46,551 bases of DNA, from the NCBI GenBank assembly GCA_017898095.1, contig JAGKQJ010000010.1:1-46551 (forward strand), given 5' to 3'. A model generated the notes under the pieces. It worked only from the letters and a program-made list of their open reading frames with translations. It did not search any database and had not been told where the DNA came from. Below are positions 1 through 8,433 of this stretch, piece after piece (within the stretch, counting starts at the first letter, position 1; each line of letters begins with the position of its first letter). The stretch is from Bacillaceae bacterium Marseille-Q3522 (GTDB taxonomy: Bacteria; Bacillota; Bacilli; Bacillales; Cytobacillaceae). Position numbers and translations under genes: made by a program.

Positions 1-1
1 G

Positions 2-197
2 TATAACCGCGAGATTATTGGCTATAGTTCGGGACCAAATAAAGATGCCCAATTAGTCTACCGTGCCTTCTCTACCGTAAAAAGCGATCTAAGCAGCCTT
101 GAATTATTCCATACAGATCGAGGCAATAGTTTAAGAACAAGCTCATTGACCAGGCACTGGAAACGTTTCATATCGGACGCTCATTGAGTCACAAAAG
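2..197 (+). pseudogene. IS3-family transposase fragment (OrfB catalytic region)
   Basis: Frame 2 reads an rve-type DDE integrase segment: YNREIIGYSSGPNKDAQ, then a region ending ELFHTDRGN. The HTDRG motif contains the second catalytic Asp of IS3-type OrfB proteins. At about position 130 one base appears to be missing, because the match continues in another frame as [21 protein letters not shown]. The similarity stops near 197, exactly where the recombinase remnant on the other strand ends. The fragment continues beyond the left edge of the window, so its start and the IS ends cannot be seen. It is an inactive remnant. Family assignment is from remembered motifs. Confidence 0.75.
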
Positions 198-839
198 GTA
201 CTCTCTGTAAATCCGTTTAACAACCTCAGCACCCACTGGGTCAATCACTAGTTGCTTATTTTCATCTTTGGTATATCCAAGGAAACGCTTGCGATTGACT
301 TGGACTTCACCTTGCTGATAGCGATACTGAATACCTAGCTTAACGTTCTGGCTTAAGGATTGGCTTTCCTGTTGGGCAAGGGATGCCATAATGGTCAGCA
401 GGACGTCACCCTTAGAATCCATGGTGTTGATATTCTCTTTCTCGAAAAACACAGCAATGTTTTTATCCTTTAACTGACGGATGTATTTAAGGTATTCCAT
501 CGTGTTTCTGGCAAATCGGCTAATGGATTTTGTGATGATCATGTCAATATTGCCTGCCATACACTCTTCAATCATGCGATTGAAATCATTACGCTTTTTT
601 GTATTTGTACCTGTGATGCCGTCATCTGCAAAAATCCCTGCCAATTCCCATTCCTTGTTCTTCTTAATATAATTTGTATAATGCTCAATCTGAATTTCAT
701 AACTTGAAGCTTGCTCCTTACTATCCGTTGAAACGCGACAGTAAGCAGCCACTCGTATTTTTGGTTTGCTTTCACTATTTTTATTTTTCCCAACACGTTT
801 AATTGCCGGAATCACTGTTACATTCCTACTTACCGCCAC
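189..839 (-). pseudogene. Serine recombinase N-terminal part, truncated (third of a tandem trio)
   Basis: This encodes the resolvase catalytic domain of a large serine recombinase. [19 protein letters not shown] carries the nucleophilic Ser. It is followed by [29 protein letters not shown] and a [14 protein letters not shown] helix, with the start of the recombinase domain up to residue 216. Complete relatives are much longer (over 450 aa), so the recombinase, zinc-ribbon and coiled-coil parts are missing. The frame is cut where the IS3 fragment begins, so insertion or recombination there probably truncated it. It starts with GTG at 839, just after the stop of the preceding recombinase remnant, as in tandem recombinase modules of mobile elements. 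Confidence 0.8.
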
Positions 840-842
840 TTG

Positions 843-1246
843 TTACACCTCACTTTCTATCAAACTGTAGGCATATTCTTCCTGCTTATATGGGGCCGTC
901 ATATTTTTGCACCAGTGGTTTTGCTTTGAACTTTACAGGATAATCCGTTTTCGGCACATCTTTAGGTTCCAGTATCCTTCCGAGCTTTTCTGCTCGTTTT
1001 CGTTTTTCTACCCCGGCTTTTTCAAAGTGCTCCTCATCAATAATTGGAGGGTAAAATTCATCGCCAAGGTATTGCTGGTTCTGTAACATCTTCCCTGCAG
1101 TGGCTTGATCCCAGCTTTTTTAGCAGTATCCTTCAAAGAAAGGCCTGCCAAATAACCTAAAAATAATTCTTTTCCTGCTCTGCTGCTATATCATCCATAA
1201 CAGCCTTTCCATCATCAATTCTATATCTATAGGGTGTGTGACCCAT
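843..1246 (-). pseudogene. Short serine recombinase-associated protein, frameshifted
   Basis: The frame starts at ATG 1246, directly after the stop of the upstream recombinase remnant, with MGHTPYRYRIDDGKAVMDD. This is the usual opening of the short middle protein in triple-recombinase modules. The reading frame is broken several times: an early stop after AEQEKNYF, a lost base before the MLQNQQYLGDEFYPPIIDEE block, and a shift after KYDGP. Past the last shift PYKQEEYAYSLIESEV reads through to a stop at 843. Length and layout fit a recombinase-domain fragment of the DNA-binding half. At least three lesions make a functional product unlikely. Confidence 0.75.
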
Positions 1247-1699
1247 CTAATTCACCAACCTTTCCTTCAATGTGATTCCACATTTTAATTCAAATCCGAC
1301 TTCCTCTCGTGAAAAGACAATAATCTTCTCTACGTAATTTTCAAACAGCTCATCCTCATAGGCTGTAAGCATTTTCGACTTAGTGGCAAACTTAAGGAGA
1401 CCATCAACTTCCTCTACTTTTGCAAAATTACCTTTGACGGAACGAGTAAGTTGATCCTTTTCGGCAAGAAGCCTTTCTCTTTCTGCTACCAGTGAATTCT
1501 TTTCTTTATTAAACAGAGCAGGTTCCAGATATCCTTTGGTCATTAAGCCCATCAGCATCTGGCTCTGCTCCATGTTGTTTTCAATCTTAGTTTCCAACTC
1601 TTCAATTCTACGAAAACTCGCTGCATTATTCTGGTTACGTAACCCATCCAAAAGTGGTCTTAATATGAACTTCTGACCGAAAATGAGCTTATTCATCAT
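1247..1699 (-). pseudogene. Serine recombinase C-terminal tail remnant (first of the tandem trio)
   Basis: The open frame reads a coiled-coil rich C-terminal part of a large serine recombinase. It has RRIEELETKIENNMEQSQML, a charged EKNSLVAERERLLAEKDQL helix and ENYVEKIIVFSREEVGFELK, which resembles the last strand block of these enzymes. No catalytic domain precedes it: the sequence beyond 1699 is unrelated and carries a plus-strand pseudogene. The first Met at 1699 is therefore probably internal. Its stop touches the ATG of the next recombinase fragment, showing the original tandem order. Confidence 0.7.
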
Positions 1700-1771
1700 C
1701 GTAACAATTATTACAAGTAGACATTAGGAAATTAAAAACATTTCTTAAGAAAGAAAAATGGAGTGATTATA

Positions 1772-2029
1772 ATGGAAGAAATCTTAAAGCAAATACTTGG
1801 TGAACTTCAAAAAGTTAATAATCGACTTGATAGTTTAGAGTAAGGTCAAGAAAGACTTCAAACAGGACAAGACCAGTTGAAAGATAACCTTATCAATGGA
1901 CTTGGACCATACTTTGAACAAATTGAGAAACATATCGATGCAAAAACAGATGAACTTAAAGATACATTTGAAGACTAGCAGCGGGTTATTGATACATTAG
2001 CATCTCGTTCTATTAAGCACGAAAGTTAA
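1772..2029 (+). pseudogene. Small coiled-coil protein gene with two in-frame stops
   Basis: A plus-strand frame of 86 codons starts at ATG 1772 after a GGAG at 1760. It reads MEEILKQILGELQKVNNRLD, then TAA at 1841, GQERLQTGQDQLKDNL onward, TAG at 1976, then QRVIDTLASRSIKHES and a final TAA. The uninterrupted coiled-coil character across both stops shows one decayed gene. It looks like the small Bacillaceae coiled-coil proteins that begin MEEILKQIL and end with a conserved R-S-I segment, whose function I do not know. Confidence 0.6.
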
Positions 2030-2165
2030 AAATGACCGTTTTCCCACATCTGTCACATGTTGCTTCACAATTTCTTCTAGGGCATCTTCCTATTGTTGTT
2101 GTGAAAAAGTTGGAATGGTATGAATAATGATGCGTATGAATAATTCGGTACCTAGCACCTGAACT

Positions 2166-3179
2166 TTACAACCTTCGCTTTTTCAACGAATATGCTCTAT
2201 TTTTATTGCTACCGTGTGCCTCAAGCAATCCGAGTGAAACTAAACTTGATAAATGTTTACGGACAGTTGGTGCTGACTTTCCAATAATCTTAGTTGATAC
2301 TGCAGTGTTAATACTTTCGTGGTCAACTAAATACTTTTTAAGCAACAAATAGACTTGTGTCTCAACGCCAGTCATTCCTTCTGACAATTCCTCATCAATT
2401 TCATGGTTTACTTTATCGCTCGGATTATCGATCATTTTATAAGCAATAAGTGTTTCAAGAATAATATCCAACATAAACTCGATAAATTCACTAGAATCGT
2501 TTGCCCTATCTGCTTTTGCTAAAGCATCATAGTAAGCTTGTTGGTTTTCATAAATGATTGTCTCAATCGGTATCCAAGCAAATATTGGGTTCCAATTAGC
2601 TAAGATAACAGTTTGCCACAATCGTCCCATTCTTCCGTTACCATCTTCAAATGGGTGAATGGTTTCAATTTCATAATGGAATACGCAGCTTTTAATGATT
2701 TCAGGTGTGTCATCACTTGCACCCCAATTAAATAAATCATCCATCAAGTTTCCAATAAATTGAGGACGTGCTCCCATGTGGACAACGTTACCAGCACCAT
2801 CAAAGATACCAACATCCTTGTGACGATATTGTCCAGACTCGTTAACGATTCCAGTTGTCAGCAAGCCATGAGCTTTTAAGAAGTCACTTTGTTTGTATGG
2901 ATTCAAGGTTAAGATTTCTTCGTAAGCGTCATATGCATTTTTAACTTCTCGAATTTCTTTAGGATTTCCAAGGACACGTTTCCCGTCAATAATGTCCGTA
3001 ATTTGTTCAACCGTCAAGCTATTATTCTCTATTGCTAAAGAAGAATGAATCGACTTAATGCGATTTTCTTTTCTTAATTTTAAATTTCGATCAGCTTGAA
3101 ACTCCAGATTACCAATAGCTTTAGATATTTCAACGATCTTATTAAGCATGTTATTGTTAATTGAAAATGGTGGTTTCAT
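2166..3179 (-). CDS. Fic family protein (putative AMP transferase) with C-terminal winged helix
   Basis: This is a 337-aa Fic protein. The Fic motif HPFEDGNGRMGR (His175) is intact; in the family this His deprotonates the target hydroxyl for nucleotide transfer from ATP. An N-terminal inhibitory motif of the S/T-x3-E-G/N type is present as S47-LAI-E51-N52, placing it in the self-inhibited (class II) group. The last ~60 residues (IGKSAPTVRKHLSSLVSLGL) look like a winged helix, a common architecture of stand-alone chromosomal Fic proteins. I chose ATG 3179 because GAGGAG sits 9 bases upstream; a frame extension to 3311 lacks a ribosome site and crosses the promoter. No antitoxin gene adjoins it. 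It lies in the accessory patch between recombinase remnants and rlmCD. Confidence 0.85.
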   Translation of the reverse strand: MKPPFSINNNMLNKIVEISKAIGNLEFQADRNLKLRKENRIKSIHSSLAIENNSLTVEQITDIIDGKRVLGNPKEIREVKNAYDAYEEILTLNPYKQSDFLKAHGLLTTGIVNESGQYRHKDVGIFDGAGNVVHMGARPQFIGNLMDDLFNWGASDDTPEIIKSCVFHYEIETIHPFEDGNGRMGRLWQTVILANWNPIFAWIPIETIIYENQQAYYDALAKADRANDSSEFIEFMLDIILETLIAYKMIDNPSDKVNHEIDEELSEGMTGVETQVYLLLKKYLVDHESINTAVSTKIIGKSAPTVRKHLSSLVSLGLLEAHGSNKNRAYSLKKRRL

Positions 3180-3206
3180 CAGCTTTCTCCTCACTTTGTA
3201 ACTACC

Positions 3207-3284
3207 ATTATACAACATTCCAAAATTTATCGCTCGTTTTTCAAGCGATAAAACGAGCGATAAACGAAAAATATAAGCGATAAA
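3207..3284 (-). promoter_or_regulatory. Fic promoter with four AGCGATAAA repeats
   Basis: On the minus strand a perfect TATAAT lies at 3212-3207. Immediately upstream are four copies of a nonamer: three direct AGCGATAAA on the plus strand at 3244-3252, 3256-3264 and 3276-3284, and one inverted TTTATCGCT at 3226-3234 that overlaps the expected -35 position. The -35 hexamer itself is poor. The arrangement suggests an operator array, and the winged helix of the Fic protein is an obvious candidate for autoregulation (inference). Confidence 0.6.
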
Positions 3285-3348
3285 TGGTTCGAACATACGC
3301 GTGAAGTTCATCTGCTATCGCTTCCCACGTTAGACCGTGAATGTAATG

Positions 3349-3630
3349 TTAGGATAATGTTAAGCTCTCATCTATATTTGGAAGCTCGTCAATGACGACA
3401 CCCATTTGTTCTTTCAAGTCCATGAACTTATCAATTTGCTGGTTAATGTATTCTTCCATAATCCGAATCTTCTCAAGAATTCGGACGAAGTAGAATTCTG
3501 TCTGCTGGTTACCACTTGGAATTCGTTCTTCATAAAAAAACGGTTTGGTCGAGTAGAAAGTAGCCTTTCCTCCATCAGAATTACTCGACTTCAACGGTAC
3601 TACGCTCCCATCTGACTTCCTATCAAGCAT
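3349..3630 (-). CDS. Hypothetical protein, 93 aa
   Basis: I do not recognise this protein. The first 45 residues are polar and basic with no obvious domain. Residues ~50-80 (YFVRILEKIRIMEEYINQQI) form an amphipathic, probably helical stretch, followed by an acidic tail. There is no signal peptide or membrane segment. The start ATG at 3630 has only a weak AGGG in front. It lies between fic and rlmCD, at the edge of the accessory patch, and may be a remnant of a longer mobile-element gene. The complementary frame is open for 69 codons, so even its reality is moderately uncertain. Confidence 0.4.
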   Translation of the reverse strand: MLDRKSDGSVVPLKSSNSDGGKATFYSTKPFFYEERIPSGNQQTEFYFVRILEKIRIMEEYINQQIDKFMDLKEQMGVVIDELPNIDESLTLS

Positions 3631-3660
3631 TTAAACCCTTTAATTTTAATGCTTCAAGCG

Positions 3661-5022
3661 TTATTTTTTCAGCGTCAGTAACACAACACACTCCACATGC
3701 CCCGTCTGCGGAAACATATCGACTGGCTGAATATATTGCACCTGAAAGCTTGCCGATAGAACATTAATGTCCTTTGCCAGGGTGGATGGGTTGCAGGATA
3801 CATATATGATTTTTTCAGGACGGACTTTTAATATCGTCCTTAACAATTGCTGGTCGAGTCCTGTCCGTGGCGGATCGACAATGATGATATCCGGTTTCCA
3901 GCCTTGTTTTACCCATTTTGGCAGCAGTTCTTCCGCTTTGCCGGTTCCGTATTTTGCGTGTGTGATGCCGTGGCGGGCTGCGTTCTTTTTCGCATCTGCG
4001 ATCGATTCGGGAATAATATCCATGCCACGGATTTCGCCTGCCTGATCCGCAAGCCACAAACCGATGGTGCCGACTCCGCAATAAGCATCAACGACTTTTT
4101 CTTTCCCTGTTAACGCCGCGGCCTTTTTGACTTCGTTATATAAGTGTACGGTTTGCGAAGGATTTAATTGAAAAAAAGTCCGTGCTGAGAGCTCGAAGGA
4201 GAAATCGCCGAGTGTGTCTTCGATATATGCTTGTCCGGCAAGCGGCATTGTTTCCTCTCCAAAAACAAGTGAGGTTTTTTCTCCATTTATGTTTTGCATG
4301 ATTGATTTGACTTCCGGCAGTTGTTTTTTAATGTTTTCAATGAGTGCTTCTTTATTCGGTAATTTTTTCGTTGACGTAATAAGGACGATTTGTAATTCTT
4401 TTGTTTCGATTCCGACACGTGTAACAATCGTGCGGACAATGCCTTTTTTCTTTCGTTCGTTGAAGATAGGAATTTGCAGTTCCTGTAAAATCTTTCTCAC
4501 CGTCCTGGTGGCACGATTCGTCATGTTATACTGGACGGCACAATGTTCGATTGGTACGAGCTGATGGGAATTGCTGCCGTATAAGCCGGCTAAAATTTTG
4601 CCATCCTGCTGTTTGACTTGAAATTGACTTTTATTACGGTAATTCCACGGGTTGTCCATGCCGATTGTTTCTTTTATTTCAAGCTTGTTGATCTCCAGGT
4701 TTGTATACCGCTCCAGCGCCTGGATGACAATATCCCGCTTTTCCTTTAATTGCTGGTCATAGCGTAAATGCTGGAGCTGGCAGCCGCCACATGCTTCATA
4801 GACCGGACAAAGTGGTTCAATGCGAAAAGGAGATTTTTTTCTGATCTTTTTTATTTTTCCTACAATAAAGTTTTTCGAAACCTTCGTAGCCACTGCAGTG
4901 ATTTCTTCCCCGGGAAGTGCACCTGGTACAAAGACAACTTTTCTTTTAAAAAAGCCTACTCCTTCACCGTTGATCCCGAGCCTTTTAATTGTCAAAGGAA
5001 ATGTCTGCTGTTCATTGCTCAT
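3661..5022 (-). CDS. rlmCD: 23S rRNA (uracil-5-)-methyltransferase, RlmCD type
   Basis: This 453-aa enzyme uses S-adenosylmethionine to methylate C5 of uridines in 23S rRNA. It starts with a TRAM RNA-binding domain (residues ~5-62), then the iron-sulfur cysteines C72, C78 and C81 ([10 protein letters not shown]) and a later HCAVQ Cys. The C-terminal Rossmann domain has [11 protein letters not shown] for SAM, the DPPRTGLD motif and the catalytic Cys410 in YVSCNPSTL. Length is normal for the family. Its ATG overlaps the alkA stop by four bases (ATGA), so the two are translationally coupled. B. subtilis has a similar pair, yfjO-yfjP. RlmCD versus the tRNA-specific branch cannot be separated from motifs alone. 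Confidence 0.88.
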   Translation of the reverse strand: MSNEQQTFPLTIKRLGINGEGVGFFKRKVVFVPGALPGEEITAVATKVSKNFIVGKIKKIRKKSPFRIEPLCPVYEACGGCQLQHLRYDQQLKEKRDIVIQALERYTNLEINKLEIKETIGMDNPWNYRNKSQFQVKQQDGKILAGLYGSNSHQLVPIEHCAVQYNMTNRATRTVRKILQELQIPIFNERKKKGIVRTIVTRVGIETKELQIVLITSTKKLPNKEALIENIKKQLPEVKSIMQNINGEKTSLVFGEETMPLAGQAYIEDTLGDFSFELSARTFFQLNPSQTVHLYNEVKKAAALTGKEKVVDAYCGVGTIGLWLADQAGEIRGMDIIPESIADAKKNAARHGITHAKYGTGKAEELLPKWVKQGWKPDIIIVDPPRTGLDQQLLRTILKVRPEKIIYVSCNPSTLAKDINVLSASFQVQYIQPVDMFPQTGHVECVVLLTLKK

Positions 5023-5894
5023 GTTACATTTGTCACTCCGTTATTTTTTTCGATACTTCGCCAAAGATATAGGGACGCGTAACTGCGGTACGGTTTCCAA
5101 TCCTGCTGCCATGCTTCCATTTCTTCAGGAGTCGGTTTGCGGTCTAATTGATAGATTTTTTTCAATGCGTTTTGTAAGCCGATATCCGCTGCGGGAAAAA
5201 GATCTTTTCTTCCCAGCCCGAACAGTAAAAAATTTTGCACCGTCCACGGACCGACTCCGCGCAGTTTGATCAGCTTTTCTGTAATTTCCTCCGCTGATTT
5301 TTCCGCCAGCGCATAAAGATCAAGCCTTCCTTCCGCTATTTCCCGGGCAATGCCGATCACATATTCTGCTTTTCTTCCGCTGAATTGAAGCTCCCGCAGC
5401 TCCTCAACTGATAAAGCAGTTACTTTTTCCGGCTGCGGATAGAACCAGGCATCATCAATTGTAAAGCCGAATGTTCTTACAAACCGCTCCGTCAGCTTGT
5501 AGGCAAAAGCAAGATTAAGTTGTTGATGAATAATACATTTGAGCAGACAATTGTAAGGATCGAAATCGAGAATTAATGGCGTCCCGTAATGAATGGCAAA
5601 AAGATCTTTCAGTTTTGTTTGTAGAAAATGCTTATGGATCGGCAGCAGTGATTCCTGCCATTGAAAAATTGCAGTTAATTTCGCGAAGATTTTTTCATTG
5701 AAAGGTTCAATCAAAAAAGCCGGTTTTTCTGTTGTGCCAACAGCTGTTACGGTTGCTGCCACAGGATTTCCGTCGATTATTAACGGCACCTTTATTGTTC
5801 GCTTTTGTAAATTCACTTTATGTAATGGATCCAACATTAGCCGGTTTAGTACCTGGTCAAAATGATATGGACCTTTTATCGAAATTTTCTCCAT
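5019..5894 (-). CDS. alkA: DNA-3-methyladenine glycosylase II (AlkA/YfjP type)
   Basis: This is a 291-aa HhH-GPD DNA glycosylase that excises alkylated bases to start base-excision repair. The helix-hairpin-helix is [17 protein letters not shown], followed by [15 protein letters not shown] with the conserved catalytic Asp of the superfamily. The ~110-residue N-terminal half resembles the AlkA_N fold. It starts at ATG 5894 after a GAGGTGAAAA sequence. It is the first gene of the alkA-rlmCD pair and no adaptive-response (ada) gene is nearby. Confidence 0.85.
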   Translation of the reverse strand: MEKISIKGPYHFDQVLNRLMLDPLHKVNLQKRTIKVPLIIDGNPVAATVTAVGTTEKPAFLIEPFNEKIFAKLTAIFQWQESLLPIHKHFLQTKLKDLFAIHYGTPLILDFDPYNCLLKCIIHQQLNLAFAYKLTERFVRTFGFTIDDAWFYPQPEKVTALSVEELRELQFSGRKAEYVIGIAREIAEGRLDLYALAEKSAEEITEKLIKLRGVGPWTVQNFLLFGLGRKDLFPAADIGLQNALKKIYQLDRKPTPEEMEAWQQDWKPYRSYASLYLWRSIEKNNGVTNVT

Positions 5895-6063
5895 TTTTCA
5901 CCTCAAACCCTTTTTTACGATGATAACGTTCTGTGAGCAACTCCATAATATCATTTTTGTTTCTTCAACTTTTGGTTATTATATTGACTTAAATTTATGC
6001 GAACTACCCTAAATATTGGGTATTTTATTTGTAATCGTTATGATTATTTTAACTGTTGCAATG

Positions 6064-6136
6064 AAAAATAGCAAAAAAGCGGGTTTGACGGAATGTTTTC
6101 ATCAGGAAGCGAACCCCGGGCTTTTTTGCTATTTTT
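6064..6136 (-). terminator. Strong hairpin ending the beta-glucoside PTS operon
   Basis: A 17-bp perfect stem (AAAAATAGCAAAAAAGC at 6064-6080 and its complement at 6120-6136) encloses a 39-base loop. The stem's A/T flanks make it usable in both directions. It sits just after the IIC stop and is read leftwards as the end of the long operon; the stretch 5895-6063 otherwise holds only the alkA upstream region. Confidence 0.75.
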
Positions 6137-6158
6137 ATGTGTTTTGAATACATTTTAC

Positions 6159-7514
6159 TCAAATATTCGCATTCACTTCAGCAGCTTGTTTTTCCTCATC
6201 CTTTACCAGTTTTGCATCATAGAATTTGATGAATGGGAAGTAAATCAAGAATGCCACTATTGCACAGAGAATCGCTAATATAACAGCTTTCCAATCCCCT
6301 GCAGTTCCGATAAATGCCCCAAGTCCTATTGGAGTTGGCCAGGGTATTTGCGCAATGATTGGACGGACGATTTCCAACTTAATGGCAAAATAAGCAATAG
6401 ATGCTGCTGTGATTGGTGCTAAGAAAAATGGCATCGCCATATACGGGTTATACACGATCGGCATGCCGAAGATAATTGGTTCATTGATATTGAATAATCC
6501 AGGAACGATCGATGCACGGCCTAAAATTTTCAACTGATTTGATTTGGCAAGAAATGCAATGAATAGTGTCAAACCTAACGTGGCCCCGGAACCGCCGATT
6601 ACCACGTATAAGTTATTAAATTCACCGGCAAAAGGGATGATTGCGCCATCCATATTTGCCTGCAAGTTTGCTAAACCAATTGGTACCAAGAAGGAACTGA
6701 TGATACTGGCACCGTGGATACCGACAATCCATAGCGCATGCATCAAGAAGTAAATCACACAGACTCCTAACCAACTATTCGCCAAATTCGTGACAAAACC
6801 GAATGGAATCGCTATCATTTTGAAAATGTCTGTCCCTAGACCAACCAGGATCCCGTTAATAATCAATACAACAAAAGCGATAACGAATGCCGGGATCAAT
6901 GCCGTAAATGAACGGGATACACCCGGCGGCACAGTATCCGGCATTTTAATGACCCAGTTACGTTTTACACATAAGCAATAAAGTTTAACTGCGATGACAG
7001 CCATAATGATGGCGGTAAAGATCCCTGTTGTTCCTAATCGTTCAATCGTAGCTCCCATACGAAAACCATTGATGACTTTTTCCGTATCTGTAATGGAGTT
7101 TACCAACGTCATTTTGCCATCTTCAAACAATAGTTCCGGAATACACAGAAAGAAGGCAAACATGGAAAGTAACGCACCGTTTAGCGGATTGACGTTGAGT
7201 TTTGATTCGGTTGCTTCGATTTTGGTTAATTCATAGCCTATCACCAATCCGAAGTAAAGAGCCAAAATTCCCATCGTAGATGTATTTGCCAACATGTACA
7301 GGTCACTGAAGCGATAAAAAGTATCATTGAAGAATCCTTCTAAAGACGGAAATGTCAGCGGCAAGATGTTGAATACTAAAAACATCGAACCGACGATGCT
7401 GAACGGGATACTGGCCATCCCGGCAGCCATTACTGCTCTGACAATTTTCAACTGAGAAATTTTGGTCATCGGGTTCATTAAATACTTTTCTAATAATGCA
7501 AATCCCTTATTCAT
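6159..7514 (-). CDS. celB: PTS cellobiose/beta-glucoside transporter, EIIC component
   Basis: This is a polytopic membrane permease of the lactose/cellobiose EIIC family, 451 aa with about ten hydrophobic segments. Family-typical blocks include NINEPIIFGMPIVYNPYMA and GGSGATLGLTL. It moves the sugar across the membrane while IIB phosphorylates it. An upstream TTG at 7532 extends the frame, but the ATG at 7514 has an AAGGGAGC site eight bases in front, so I start there. It is the last gene of the operon; IIA, IIB and the phospho-glucosidase lie upstream. Cellobiose, lichenan fragments and aryl-glucosides are all possible substrates. Confidence 0.88.
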   Translation of the reverse strand: MNKGFALLEKYLMNPMTKISQLKIVRAVMAAGMASIPFSIVGSMFLVFNILPLTFPSLEGFFNDTFYRFSDLYMLANTSTMGILALYFGLVIGYELTKIEATESKLNVNPLNGALLSMFAFFLCIPELLFEDGKMTLVNSITDTEKVINGFRMGATIERLGTTGIFTAIIMAVIAVKLYCLCVKRNWVIKMPDTVPPGVSRSFTALIPAFVIAFVVLIINGILVGLGTDIFKMIAIPFGFVTNLANSWLGVCVIYFLMHALWIVGIHGASIISSFLVPIGLANLQANMDGAIIPFAGEFNNLYVVIGGSGATLGLTLFIAFLAKSNQLKILGRASIVPGLFNINEPIIFGMPIVYNPYMAMPFFLAPITAASIAYFAIKLEIVRPIIAQIPWPTPIGLGAFIGTAGDWKAVILAILCAIVAFLIYFPFIKFYDAKLVKDEEKQAAEVNANI

Positions 7515-7528
7515 GTTTTCGCTCCCTT

Positions 7529-8032
7529 TCAAATGTGTAATGTTTTTTCATATTGTTTGATTCTTTCATAGTGCCGATCTTGATCATGGACAATCGCATG
7601 CAATCTTCTCAAGATGATCAAACAAAGGAAACTGCCAGCTAATAAAACGATAGAAAGTAACTGAATTGCTTCTTTTGTATTTGCCATAAATGGAAATAGT
7701 TCAGAGAAAATTGGCAAAAAGACCATTGGCAACATTACAAGATTGACAGCCAATTGGAACCGATAATACCACTTGGTAACTGGTGTATCGTTTGTATGGC
7801 TACTATACAGTTTCACTTGTTCAGCCACTACTAATACTAAAAATACAAGTAAGATAAGCGGAATAAATGCCAACTTCGTTTGAGCCAGCAGTAAAAATAA
7901 AAACCAGTATAGATTTGTAAAGAAAAATCCTGCAGTTAGATAACGAACAAGCAAATATCGATTAAAATACATATTTTTTAGGCTAGCTCTTTGCCGGTTG
8001 CGTTCCAACTCTTCTTTTTCGGTGTCTGTCAT
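7529..8032 (-). CDS. Membrane protein of the PTS operon, 167 aa
   Basis: Function unknown to me. The protein has about four transmembrane segments: residues ~28-52, 54-72, ~92-112 and ~122-142. The ends are charged: a basic N-terminus (ELERNRQRASL) and a C-terminal tail RRLHAIVHDQDRHYERIKQY, both probably cytoplasmic. It has an AAAGGAATG ribosome site and ends 14 bases before the IIC ATG, so it is co-transcribed and probably coupled. Similar small membrane proteins occur in cellobiose PTS operons of other Firmicutes, so a role in the transporter or its regulation is plausible but unproved. Confidence 0.6.
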   Translation of the reverse strand: MTDTEKEELERNRQRASLKNMYFNRYLLVRYLTAGFFFTNLYWFLFLLLAQTKLAFIPLILLVFLVLVVAEQVKLYSSHTNDTPVTKWYYRFQLAVNLVMLPMVFLPIFSELFPFMANTKEAIQLLSIVLLAGSFLCLIILRRLHAIVHDQDRHYERIKQYEKTLHI

Positions 8033-8108
8033 TTTTGTTCATTCCTTTCGCTTCGCTCAAGGTAAGTATTTTTTTCAGACTTATCCCCCCTTTCAATGGA
8101 GGTATTAC

Positions 8109-8417
8109 TCAATTTCTTTGATATAAATGTTTCATTTCAATGGCGATTTCGCGTAACGTCATGGTGGTCATCAAATGATCCTGCGCATGGACCATGATAA
8201 TCTCCATCTCGATCTTTTCACCGCTGGCATAGTCTTGTAGTAATTGAGTTTGCGATTTATGGGCTAAAAGCAATGCTTGATTAGCTTCATCCAGCTTTTT
8301 ATCAGCCTCGTCAAAATTACCCTCCCGCATATATTTAAACGCTTCATGTACCATCGTCCGCGCGGAACCGCTGTGAAGGATGATCTCAAACGCAACTTCT
8401 TGTAAATTTTTATCCAT
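8109..8417 (-). CDS. celC: PTS lactose/cellobiose EIIA component
   Basis: This 102-aa soluble phosphocarrier accepts phosphate from HPr and passes it to IIB. The family signature MVHAQDHLM is present, with His77 as the likely phosphorylated residue and Asp80 as the metal ligand of the trimer. Its length is typical. The start at 8417 follows a GAGG site. It stands between the regulator and the membrane protein in the operon, an order similar to lic/cel operons except that the regulator is embedded. Confidence 0.9.
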   Translation of the reverse strand: MDKNLQEVAFEIILHSGSARTMVHEAFKYMREGNFDEADKKLDEANQALLLAHKSQTQLLQDYASGEKIEMEIIMVHAQDHLMTTMTLREIAIEMKHLYQRN

Positions 8418-8433
8418 GCTGAAACCTCATTTC

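Noticed and set aside
2030-2165. A further decayed gene before fic
   Set aside because: Short protein-like patches can be read on the minus strand, but none is long enough to assign.
2166-3311. Longer Fic frame starting at 3311
   Set aside because: The extra N-terminus would cross the TATAAT and repeat region and has no ribosome site; the internal start at 3179 has GAGGAG.
3767-4564. Several plus-strand ORFs of 88-116 aa inside rlmCD
   Set aside because: All lie fully within the well-supported RlmCD frame and show no protein-like motifs.
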